Source: Candidatus Methanoperedens nitratireducens (lineage in GTDB: Archaea; Halobacteriota; Methanosarcinia; Methanosarcinales; Methanoperedenaceae). Taken from it: a stretch of 64,000 nucleotides of DNA. This document shows positions 34,510-41,388 of the stretch, piece by piece. The stretch is from the NCBI GenBank assembly GCA_020724545.1, contig DYGR01000014.1, positions 1 to 64,000 of the forward strand, written 5' to 3'. Below the pieces are notes generated by a model. The model did no database searches, was not told the DNA's origin, and worked only from the letters and a program-made list of their open reading frames with translations. Position numbers and translations under genes: made by a program. Positions within the stretch are counted from its first letter, which is position 1, and each line of letters opens with the position of its first letter.

Positions 34510-34920
34510 TTAATTAATTTTTTGTTGCTGGATGGACATATTTTTTTTAAATCTATCATGATACTCTTTTATTACACCCTCTATGATTTGTTTCATAGCA
34601 TTGTTTAAGATTTTAACTTCTTCATCTACGGGTTCTGGCATTGCCGCCAATTGTGTTTTTCTATAAGAATTGGCCCACATTTGAAAATCCCTCCCACATC
34701 GAGGATTTTGCCCATTATATTTGCGATGTCCCAATTTTATATGTAATATCTCATGGTTTAGAACGTGCCAAAATGCACTCTTTTTGCTTACATGATGTTT
34801 TTCAGCAAGATCGTAAACAAACCATATTGGGATATATACAAAGTTCTCGTCATAATGGGGCTTATCTTCATCGGTAAGTTCACGAGAAGGCTTCGCTCCT
34901 TCAATTATTTTCAATTGCAT
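34510..34920 (-). CDS. Zincin-like metallopeptidase domain protein
   Basis: A 136-residue protein with a canonical HExxHxxxGH zinc motif (NHEILHIKLGHRKYNG, near residue 53) preceded by a helix. There is no signal peptide, so it acts inside the cell. Small intracellular zincins of this kind accompany regulators or toxins in mobile islands. The substrate is not predictable. It precedes the three other rare genes in the same direction and may form a transcript with them; gaps are 41, 60 and 200 bp. Confidence 0.65.
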   Translation of the reverse strand: MQLKIIEGAKPSRELTDEDKPHYDENFVYIPIWFVYDLAEKHHVSKKSAFWHVLNHEILHIKLGHRKYNGQNPRCGRDFQMWANSYRKTQLAAMPEPVDEEVKILNNAMKQIIEGVIKEYHDRFKKNMSIQQQKIN

Positions 34921-34952
34921 GTTTTACAATCCTTACCAATAAACTTCTTGCA

Positions 34953-35501
34953 TCAGATCTTTTTCTCCCTCACGCTCGCCGTCCACATATCCGCCCAGTG
35001 CAGCAGCAACAGCAGCGGCTCTTCCTTATGCGCCACCGAGCGCCCCTCAGGAACATACATCCCATCATGGTAAGCGATCGCCTGTGCCTCAGCATCTGAA
35101 AGTGGGATATACTGAGAAACAAGATACAGGCTGCGCAGCGCAAGCCCCATAGCAACAATGTCAGAATTAATGGTATATGTGCCAGTTGGCACGCCGTCTT
35201 TGACCTCAGGCAAATAATAGGGCACACCTGGCATACCAACCTTTCCGACATCGTGGAATAATCCAACAATAACGCAGCTCTCTTCGCTTATTTCTGGCGC
35301 AAGGGCTTCACGCAGGCGCAGCAGAGTCTCAGCTACTCCTATGCTGTGTTCTAGCAGTCCGCCTTCTCTGTTCAGGTGGTATTTTGTGCTTGCAGGGCTT
35401 GTGAGCCATGTGGTCTCGGTGTGGAGCATATTGATGAATTTGTTTACTGCTTCTTTGCGTTCATAGATTTTGCCAAAAAGGGCATCGTAGCGTTCTTTCA
35501 T
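34953..35501 (-). CDS. HD-domain phosphohydrolase
   Basis: A 182-residue protein from ATG 35501, which has an AGGAAGA site upstream; a GTG at 35528 is alternative. HD motifs are in order: REGGLLEHSIGVAETLL (His near 58), LFHDVGKVGMP (HD near 86) and AIAYHDGMYVPEG (near 145). The family hydrolyses phosphoesters, often nucleotides. A truncated copy of its C-terminal half lies at 37.8 kb. Position among rare genes suggests a stress or defence function. Confidence 0.8.
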   Translation of the reverse strand: MKERYDALFGKIYERKEAVNKFINMLHTETTWLTSPASTKYHLNREGGLLEHSIGVAETLLRLREALAPEISEESCVIVGLFHDVGKVGMPGVPYYLPEVKDGVPTGTYTINSDIVAMGLALRSLYLVSQYIPLSDAEAQAIAYHDGMYVPEGRSVAHKEEPLLLLLHWADMWTASVREKKI

Positions 35502-35566
35502 TCGAATCTTCCTGCTTCTTAAACCCACATTTTACGCGTTGACATAACCTTCTCCATAAATGTTGT

Positions 35567-36163
35567 TCATTCCTTCATGATATCCTTATACCATTTGGAA
35601 AAATTCTTCTTTACAAACTCATTCATTTCATCTAAATTTTTCAGATTTTTATTTCCTTTTTTCCACTCATCGAAAACTTGTATGAAATGGGTATGCGGAT
35701 CATCCACAGCCCAGTCCTGGAATTCTGTCGTGGCTTCTTTTTCAAATTTATAAATCCCTTTCAAGATCCCCATGCAGTGAAGCTTTGCTTCCTCATCCAT
35801 TCCAAGCTTCTGGCACTTCCTGAGTTCATCAATATAAGGCTCCAGCGCTTCTTCAAACATCTCGGATGCCAGTTCATAAGGATCAACATACCCGTATCTT
35901 GTACTTCCTGAATTATCCCAGACATCCTCAACTTCAAGGCTATCCAGGTCACAAAAAACACTCTCTGCGACATCATCAATATCCACTTTTATCAGGTATT
36001 CAGGTGCAAGCTCCTCTATTCTTTTCGAGATTTTCACATCTTCATCAGCAAGTCTTTTCAGAATATCGTATGCATGCTCAGCAATAATATCCTCAAGAAT
36101 CTCCTTTTTCTTCGTCATTATAGAGCCTTGCGATTTGTTATTCTTTTTAGCTTTTTTATTCAT
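35567..36163 (-). CDS. Hypothetical acidic helical protein
   Basis: A 198-residue, highly charged and mostly helical protein starting with a Lys/Asn-rich segment. An internal Met (residue 16) could be the start. It has YGYVDPYELASEMFEEALEP in the middle and a WYKDIMKE end. No catalytic motif is seen and the family is not recognised. It lies 65 bp upstream of the HD gene on the same strand. Confidence 0.55.
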   Translation of the reverse strand: MNKKAKKNNKSQGSIMTKKKEILEDIIAEHAYDILKRLADEDVKISKRIEELAPEYLIKVDIDDVAESVFCDLDSLEVEDVWDNSGSTRYGYVDPYELASEMFEEALEPYIDELRKCQKLGMDEEAKLHCMGILKGIYKFEKEATTEFQDWAVDDPHTHFIQVFDEWKKGNKNLKNLDEMNEFVKKNFSKWYKDIMKE

Positions 36164-36341
36164 ATATCCTCGTTTAAAACCTAAGCTGAAATCCTTTGGC
36201 TTTGTATAAAAATTCTTTTCTAATAATGCCCCAGGTTCACGTTAATTCCCGCAAGAAATCATAGAATTCATCGAAAAAAGATAAATTTAATTAGGATTTA
36301 ATGACAGATACATAAGAGTTGATGCAGGTGAGCCCATCACA

Positions 36342-37322
36342 ATGATCGAACGTCTCTCCATAAAAAATTTCAAATCCATAAAATCCCTCTCCCTGAGCTG
36401 CAAAAGAATTAACCTCTTCATAGGCGAGCCCAACTCCGGCAAATCCAACATACTCGAAGCCCTCGGTTTGCTGAGCTGGTGCAGGTATGCCGGTGATCTC
36501 AAAGACTATGTCCGATTTCGCAGCATAACGAACCTTTTTTACGATGACCTCCTCGATCAGCCGGTCATGATAGAACTTGACAAATTAAGACTGAATATAA
36601 CATTTGAAAATGATAATTTCAATTTCGAATACGGAGACGGGAAAAGAACCATCTGCACACTTGATTATTCCGGGAACATCAAAGGGAATACCATCCAGAA
36701 TATAATCCCGCTCCAAGAAGCTGAGTTTGTAAAATGTTATCGATTCTTAAAGCATGACCGGTTCCCAAACACAAGTTCATCCTTCCTCATGCCCCCTCAT
36801 GGTTCCAACCTTTTTGCTGTTGTAATTGGAAATAAGAAGCTTCGGGAGACCATGACCAGATTTTTCAAGAATTTCGGTTTCAACCTCGTGTTCAGACCGC
36901 AGGAAAGAACTTTTGAGATACAGAAGCAAATAGGGGATATGGTTTTTAGCTATCCCTACATACTGACCTCGGATACGCTCCAGACAATAATATTCCATGT
37001 GATCGCTATGGAATCAAATAAAAATTCTACTTTAGTCTTTGAAGAGCCGGAAGCCCATGCATTCCCTTACTACACAAAATATCTCGGCGAAAAAATCGCA
37101 CTGGATGAATCAAACCAGTATTTCATAGCGACCCACAATCCCTATCTCCTGCTTTCAATCATTGAAAAAGCAAAAAAAGATTCAATCAATGTTTTCATCA
37201 CGTATTTCAGGGATTATCAGACAAAAGTAAAAAGCCTGAGCGGTGAACAGATGTCAGAATTAATGGAATATGACCCGTTTTTTAATTTGAGCTCATTTAT
37301 CGAACAGGCAGATGAAGAATGA
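36342..37322 (+). CDS. AAA/ABC-type ATPase of the OLD/RecF-like class
   Basis: A 326-residue ATPase: N-terminal strand LSIKNFKSIKSL, Walker A GEPNSGKSN (near 28-36), Walker B TLVFEEPEAHAFP (near 228) and H-loop FIATHNPYLLL (near 263). These features define AAA_15/21 ATPases related to OLD, RecF and the AriA subunit of PARIS. No fused TOPRIM domain follows; instead the next gene overlaps by 4 bp and has TOPRIM-like motifs. Such split ATPase/TOPRIM pairs are known phage-defence effectors. Confidence 0.82.
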   Translation: MIERLSIKNFKSIKSLSLSCKRINLFIGEPNSGKSNILEALGLLSWCRYAGDLKDYVRFRSITNLFYDDLLDQPVMIELDKLRLNITFENDNFNFEYGDGKRTICTLDYSGNIKGNTIQNIIPLQEAEFVKCYRFLKHDRFPNTSSSFLMPPHGSNLFAVVIGNKKLRETMTRFFKNFGFNLVFRPQERTFEIQKQIGDMVFSYPYILTSDTLQTIIFHVIAMESNKNSTLVFEEPEAHAFPYYTKYLGEKIALDESNQYFIATHNPYLLLSIIEKAKKDSINVFITYFRDYQTKVKSLSGEQMSELMEYDPFFNLSSFIEQADEE

Positions 37323-37783
37323 TAGTGGTTGAGTGCGACCCGGATGAATTCCTGGTAAAAAGCATTGGATTTCCAGGAAAATTGATAAAACATGAAAGCG
37401 GTAAAGGTAAAGTCTTGGGTGTCGTAAATAAAAAACAGCATGCGATTGGCATTATTGATGAAGACCCGGACAGCAGCCAACCGGGTGAAATGAAGAAGTA
37501 CATCGAAAAAGAAGCTTTTGAGACTATCAAATTGCTTGTAAGAAAAGACGACGATGGAAAAAGGATAATACAAATTTCTCCATACCTTGAACAATGGCTT
37601 TTACATCGAGCTAAACAGAATGGAATTTCTGTAAAGGATTTTGGACTACCTGATGACCCAAAAGAAATGCATAATATAACTCACATTGAGAGAGGTAAAA
37701 ACTTCCAGAACTTTCTGAATGAACTTATTAAAACTGACGATGAAGTTAAAACAATTAAGAAATGGATAAAGGAGTTTGTCTAA
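37319..37783 (+). CDS. Small TOPRIM-like partner of the AAA ATPase
   Basis: A 154-residue protein starting MIVVECDPDEFLVKSIG with a second acidic strand end AIGIIDEDPDSSQPG (near residue 45). The E...DxD arrangement matches the TOPRIM-like core of the DUF4276/DUF4435/RloB group, although the usual VEG is VEC here. The helical remainder includes YLEQWLLHRAK. ATGA overlap with the ATPase gene means translational coupling. It is shorter than known AriB or OLD nuclease parts, so this may be a minimal form. Confidence 0.6.
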   Translation: MIVVECDPDEFLVKSIGFPGKLIKHESGKGKVLGVVNKKQHAIGIIDEDPDSSQPGEMKKYIEKEAFETIKLLVRKDDDGKRIIQISPYLEQWLLHRAKQNGISVKDFGLPDDPKEMHNITHIERGKNFQNFLNELIKTDDEVKTIKKWIKEFV

Positions 37784-37799
37784 ATTTTTCATGAACTCT

Positions 37800-38018
37800 A
37801 TTCTTTCCTCTCTCTCACACCGCCGTCCGCATATCAGCCCAGTGCAGCAGTAAAAGCGTCTCTTCCTTATGCGCCACCGCATACCCTCTCAGGCACATAC
37901 ATACCATCATGGTAGGCAATCACCTGCGCCTCAGCATCGGAAAGAGGGATATACTGTGAAAGAAGATATAGGCGCACAGCGCAAGCCCAATAGCCACTAT
38001 ATCAGGATTAATTGTGTA
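37800..38018 (-). pseudogene. Truncated, frame-broken copy of the HD gene
   Basis: This segment aligns at DNA level with 34972-35180, the 3' half of the HD-domain gene. Shared blocks include GCCCAGTGCAGCAG, TCTTCCTTATGCGCCACCG, ATCATGGTA and GGGATATACTG. Small indels break the frame and the HD catalytic part is missing. It runs into the 3' end of the archaeosortase A gene, whose stop codon lies in the junction. Confidence 0.8.
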
Positions 38019-38808
38019 GCTTTTGAAATTCTATTCTCATCATCTTAAAAATTCCATCGATCATATCTGAAACTTCAGGCAGGGTTTTAAGAACCGCATA
38101 TGAAATCAACAATAAAGCCAGCAATGAGCCTGCCTTGGTAATAAAATGCTCTGAAATATGGAAACTTTCCTCAGGCGTGCCGAACCAGCCAAATCCATAG
38201 GCTGAGGCTGTGAAAGAGACCCTGATAAGATTCAGGATATAAATGACAGGCACCGAGATCATAAATGCCCTGAACTTTTGTGATAAAGATGCCCCTGTTG
38301 CTGATGAGATTATACCGCTAAATAAGGCTATGCTCTCAATGGCTGTACAGGCAAGTATTATTTCCACGGCAAGACCATTAACTGCAAGCTGGTTCCACGC
38401 CACCTGAGCTACCGGGAATCCTAACTGCTCAACAAACCAGATGGTCTGGTTTGTAACCAGCGATATTATCCCGACGTTTAAAAAATCCACGTCCGCAAAC
38501 AGGAAATATATCAAACCGCCTACAGATGCTGCTCCGGATAATGAAATAAGTACTTCATAACTTTCTTCTTTCTTATTCCTTGCCTGAAACGTGATATATG
38601 CTATGAAAAGGGATAATATTGCAGCAACGACAACTAAAAAAGCATTAAAATAATCCTGTATCTCAATATACGATACTGGCTGTAAAAACCAGTAGATGGC
38701 AAGGAATATCCAGCCAAAACCTCCTACTAAAAATCTGGAGTTATAGGCTTTTGGAAGTACTGATGCTATTGCCAGAAATCCGAGTGAAATCCATAATGTT
38801 ATAGTCAT
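38008..38808 (-). CDS. artA: Archaeosortase A
   Basis: A 266-residue polytopic protein with the archaeosortase triad: Cys154 (ILACTAIES), Arg196 (LNLIRVSFT) and His221 (ISEHFITKAG, with His217 beside it). ArtA recognises C-terminal PGF-CTERM tails, removes them and links surface proteins to lipid. The 11-heme cytochrome at 57.2 kb carries such a tail. The C-terminal codons and stop adjoin a fragment of the HD gene, so the original 3' end may have been altered by recombination. It is the last gene of a minus-strand run of membrane proteins. Confidence 0.9.
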   Translation of the reverse strand: MTITLWISLGFLAIASVLPKAYNSRFLVGGFGWIFLAIYWFLQPVSYIEIQDYFNAFLVVVAAILSLFIAYITFQARNKKEESYEVLISLSGAASVGGLIYFLFADVDFLNVGIISLVTNQTIWFVEQLGFPVAQVAWNQLAVNGLAVEIILACTAIESIALFSGIISSATGASLSQKFRAFMISVPVIYILNLIRVSFTASAYGFGWFGTPEESFHISEHFITKAGSLLALLLISYAVLKTLPEVSDMIDGIFKMMRIEFQKLHN

Positions 38809-38829
38809 AATATAGCCTGATTGTTTTTA

Positions 38830-39395
38830 TCAAATTCTGTTTTTTATTAACGGGAAGAGCATGGGCGTACGTCTCTTATATTCCTCATACCTCTCACCGA
38901 AAGCCAGAGCAGCTTCCTTTTCTTCTCTTTTAGCAAGCCTGTAATACATTATTATAAGAACAGGCCACATAAAAAGTGTCAATAGTGTAGGCCACTGGAT
39001 AAGCAAGCCTACTGTTACTACGATGAGGCCGAGGTACTGGGGATGCCTGACATACCTGTAGATGCCATCAGTAACCAGTTCGCCTGCTGAAGCGTGTATC
39101 CTGCCCCAGCCTTTTGACATCAGGAAGAATCCAAGGAATATAACGACGCTGCTGGTCACCATCACAAATGCCCACGCGCTTTCCATGCTCATTAAGCCTG
39201 TTCTCGCTATAAGGACTCCCAGCAGATGTCCTTCAGCATGTCCAAAGGAGAGACTCAACCCGAAAATTGAGGAAAGTACATATATCGTCAGCGGGAAGCC
39301 GTACATCTCTGTATGGTAAAGGAGCACAGCAGAAGCTGCAATTGCTACTGCGGCGAAAGCTACTACCCAAAAAAATTATTTTTTCTTCTCCTCAT
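38830..39395 (-). CDS. Isoprenylcysteine/phospholipid methyltransferase family protein with an apparent frameshift
   Basis: The C-terminal 165 residues hold the ICMT-like core (YRYVRHPQYLGLIVV, then YRLAKREEKEA) of membrane methyltransferases acting on isoprenoid or lipid groups. It is similar throughout to the protein at 49.9 kb. An in-frame GTG at 39327 gives a shortened product. Upstream, ATG 39393-39395, five bases after the previous stop, opens MRRRKNNFF. It would join the core if the run of seven T (39369-39375) were one base longer, so a homopolymer frameshift or sequence error is likely. Confidence 0.7.
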
Positions 39396-39399
39396 GGCG

Positions 39400-39933
39400 C
39401 TAAATCCGCTTTATAGATTCTTTAACGATGCCAAGCCTGTAAGCTTCATCCTGATTATCTATCTGTATCCAGAATACTCTTTTGTCTTTGGCATAAAAGT
39501 AGTGATACAAGCCCAGCTCTGGCATCAGTCCTGATACAAAATAAACCTTGAGTCCTTCTATTGTATCTTCCGTGGATTCGCTGAACACACCAGTTTTTCC
39601 AACCCTGCTGTTCATCAATTCAAGAAGCGATGATGCTTCTTCGCTATTTTTAGATTCTGATACCCAGAATTTGGCTTTGCTGCCCGTACTGCCTCTGTAG
39701 TCTGCAATGTAGGCGCTCTCAACTTTTACATTTGGACTGTTGCCGTGCAATCTTTTTACTTCTGTCATGGCAGCATCTCCTTCCCTGTAGAGGGCGAGAC
39801 TCATATCGCCCAGTTTCTCAGGGAACATGCCGGAGGCATTTTCCTCCTGCATTTGAGTATAAAGGAGTACGGTTCCTGCTACTACAGCGATTATGAACAG
39901 TGCAAGATACAGTTCGGATTTGTTTTTTCTCAT
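39400..39933 (-). CDS. Membrane-anchored LGDMSL-family protein (paralog of 2.7 kb gene)
   Basis: A 177-residue protein with one N-terminal helix (about residues 9-27) and an exported domain containing EKLGDMSLALYREGDAA, the hallmark shared with the protein at 2687-3289. Function unknown. It sits in a minus-strand series with the lipoprotein, a Cys/His membrane protein, the methyltransferase and artA, separated by small gaps. Surface location and linkage to artA suggest a role in envelope biogenesis. Confidence 0.68.
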   Translation of the reverse strand: MRKNKSELYLALFIIAVVAGTVLLYTQMQEENASGMFPEKLGDMSLALYREGDAAMTEVKRLHGNSPNVKVESAYIADYRGSTGSKAKFWVSESKNSEEASSLLELMNSRVGKTGVFSESTEDTIEGLKVYFVSGLMPELGLYHYFYAKDKRVFWIQIDNQDEAYRLGIVKESIKRI

Positions 39934-39976
39934 AGTCCACCTATACTTTCATTACTGCATATATCTCTTTTTTCAT

Positions 39977-40477
39977 TCAATCGCCTCGTACGCAGCAGCT
40001 TTTCCCTTCTGCGATGATCGATCTGTCTTTTAAGATTGCTCTCGCGATGTACGCGCTGCCAGCCAGATTGACCGACAGCCCGATGATGATAATAGCGTCC
40101 TTATACTCGGTAAGGAATGACGATGTTGCAAGGATAAAGCTCACAGCAGGCAATAGATCGCTCACATGGTGGAGGCAGCATGCCAGCATAGCAAGCGATG
40201 AGGTGGCAGAACCTGCCATGCCCACTTTCTCAGAACCTGATACATTCCCATTTATCATATTCCTGTGGTATCTGAAAAGACCCATCTGCACCCCGACTGC
40301 CAGGGGAATAAGGTACACGAATATGCCGTTGGCAAGAAATACCTCGTATCCCTTTTCAAAGGAGCCTTCGGCTAAGGAAGCGATCGAGATGTTAAAGAGT
40401 ACTACAAGCAGTCCTGCAGTTCCTCCGAAAATAAAAGGGTTTTTTAATAGTTCCTGGATTCTTTGCTTTCCTGACAT
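39977..40477 (-). CDS. Four-helix membrane protein with ACCLHH motif
   Basis: A 166-residue protein with about four helices. One helix has MLACCLHHVSDLL (near 95-107), and the C-terminus ends in EGKSCCVRGD. Vicinal Cys-Cys next to His-His in a helix, plus a cytoplasmic CC tail, are reminiscent of mercury or copper transport proteins, though no family is recognised. It lies 4 bp from the lipoprotein gene and near ArsR and mer genes. Metal transport is a hypothesis. Confidence 0.6.
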   Translation of the reverse strand: MSGKQRIQELLKNPFIFGGTAGLLVVLFNISIASLAEGSFEKGYEVFLANGIFVYLIPLAVGVQMGLFRYHRNMINGNVSGSEKVGMAGSATSSLAMLACCLHHVSDLLPAVSFILATSSFLTEYKDAIIIIGLSVNLAGSAYIARAILKDRSIIAEGKSCCVRGD

Positions 40478-40481
40478 GCTC

Positions 40482-40892
40482 TTACCACTTCAAGACCCTT
40501 TCTTTTACTCCTGCGACATCCTGAATGATAAGCTCAAAACCGGCGCTGTCATCAAATTTCGAGAATTTCAGGGTACCTTCAAAGTGATGCCCTCCAGTGC
40601 CTCCGTCCCATGATTCAGGTTTGATGATATTCCCTCTGCTGTCGCGTATGTAGGATATCTTCTCCATCTCATAGTCCAGCGAGCCTGAGTGCGTATCCAA
40701 TTTAATATCAAAGGCGTTATTGCCAAGATACACAGCAGCAACAGTCACTCCAGCTTCTGAATTCTCTTTCGTCTCTGGCAATCCTTCAGCTGGCACCTGT
40801 GTCTCGGTTTTAGGTTCGCTGTTCGATATACATCCACTGATTGAAGCTGTAACCAGGATCAATAGTGCGATTATAATTCCTGTTGTTTTCAT
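40482..40892 (-). CDS. Lipoprotein of unknown function
   Basis: A 136-residue protein with a signal sequence ending in a lipobox (ASISGC, Cys near residue 21), a Thr/Glu/Pro-rich linker and a beta-rich domain (VTVAAVYLGNNAFDIKLDTH, YIRDSRGNII, HHFEGTLKFSK). It probably binds a small ligand or contacts partner proteins outside the cell. First gene of the minus-strand unit that ends with artA; its promoter region is shared with the divergent ArsR operon. Confidence 0.68.
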   Translation of the reverse strand: MKTTGIIIALLILVTASISGCISNSEPKTETQVPAEGLPETKENSEAGVTVAAVYLGNNAFDIKLDTHSGSLDYEMEKISYIRDSRGNIIKPESWDGGTGGHHFEGTLKFSKFDDSAGFELIIQDVAGVKERVLKW

Positions 40893-40938
40893 GTAAGCTC
40901 ATCTCCTTGTAAAATATAATAACGCTATTCATTTGTTG

Positions 40939-41025
40939 TCTTTATTAATTGTTGTTTTGATTTAAATTAGTAAGATTTCCGACTCAATCGCTTTATAATT
41001 TTCAAGCAGAGCTTATTTATAATAG
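40939..41025. promoter_or_regulatory. Intergenic promoter segment, second copy of 11331-11417
   Basis: The segment shares long blocks with the region between the small CC/His membrane gene and FTR1, and in both places separates divergent metal-related genes. TATA-like TTTATAAT at 41016-41023 lies about 25-30 bp ahead of the ArsR start. Confidence 0.5.
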
Positions 41026-41051
41026 AACATATGAACATAAGTACATATGTT
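41026..41051. promoter_or_regulatory. ArsR operator: AACATATG-N10-CATATGTT over the start codon
   Basis: Perfect 8-bp inverted arms at 41026-41033 and 41044-41051 frame a 10-bp spacer. The right arm contains the ATG (41047) of the ArsR gene. With a TATA-like TTTATAAT at 41016-41023 the transcript should begin near 41045, so the mRNA would be almost leaderless and the operator would cover the start site. Autoregulation by the ArsR protein is inferred. Confidence 0.65.
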
Positions 41052-41385
41052 AAATGGAGATTTAACCACTGCAAAAAAGTATTTCTTCAGCGCATTAAGC
41101 GATGAAACAAGACTTTCGATACTATACGCATTGAAAGAGAACGGCGGCATGTGCGTGAGCGATATCTGCAGGGCAACAGGAAAAGACCAGAGCCTCATCT
41201 CACATCACATGTCATGCCTGAGAAACTGCGGGCTTGTCAATACTGAGAGAAATGGAAAATTCGTGATCTACTCAATAAAGAACGAGCTTATCTCAGAGAT
41301 TCTCGACCTCTCGGACAGGCATGTAAAGGAAATGCTTGAAGGAATACTTTCCTGCGAGGTTGTTAATAACAAGAACAGGAGTTAA
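41047..41385 (+). CDS. ArsR-family metal-responsive repressor
   Basis: A 112-residue winged-helix protein with the ArsR signature: FFSALSDETRLSILYALKE, then GGMCVSDICRATGKDQSLIS and HHMSCLRNCGLVNTERNGKF. Cys residues in the recognition region (MCVSDIC) and in helix 5 (MSCLRNC), plus CEVVN near the end, could bind a soft metal or metalloid. It begins at a palindrome covering its start codon and is followed after 3 bp by the A2-like ATPase, so it probably controls the whole downstream operon. Confidence 0.9.
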   Translation: MLNGDLTTAKKYFFSALSDETRLSILYALKENGGMCVSDICRATGKDQSLISHHMSCLRNCGLVNTERNGKFVIYSIKNELISEILDLSDRHVKEMLEGILSCEVVNNKNRS

Positions 41386-41388
41386 AAA

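Noticed and set aside
28420-38018. Prophage or plasmid insertion
   Set aside because: No integrase, capsid, terminase, replication protein or attachment repeat was recognised; the region fits a gene-exchange island better.
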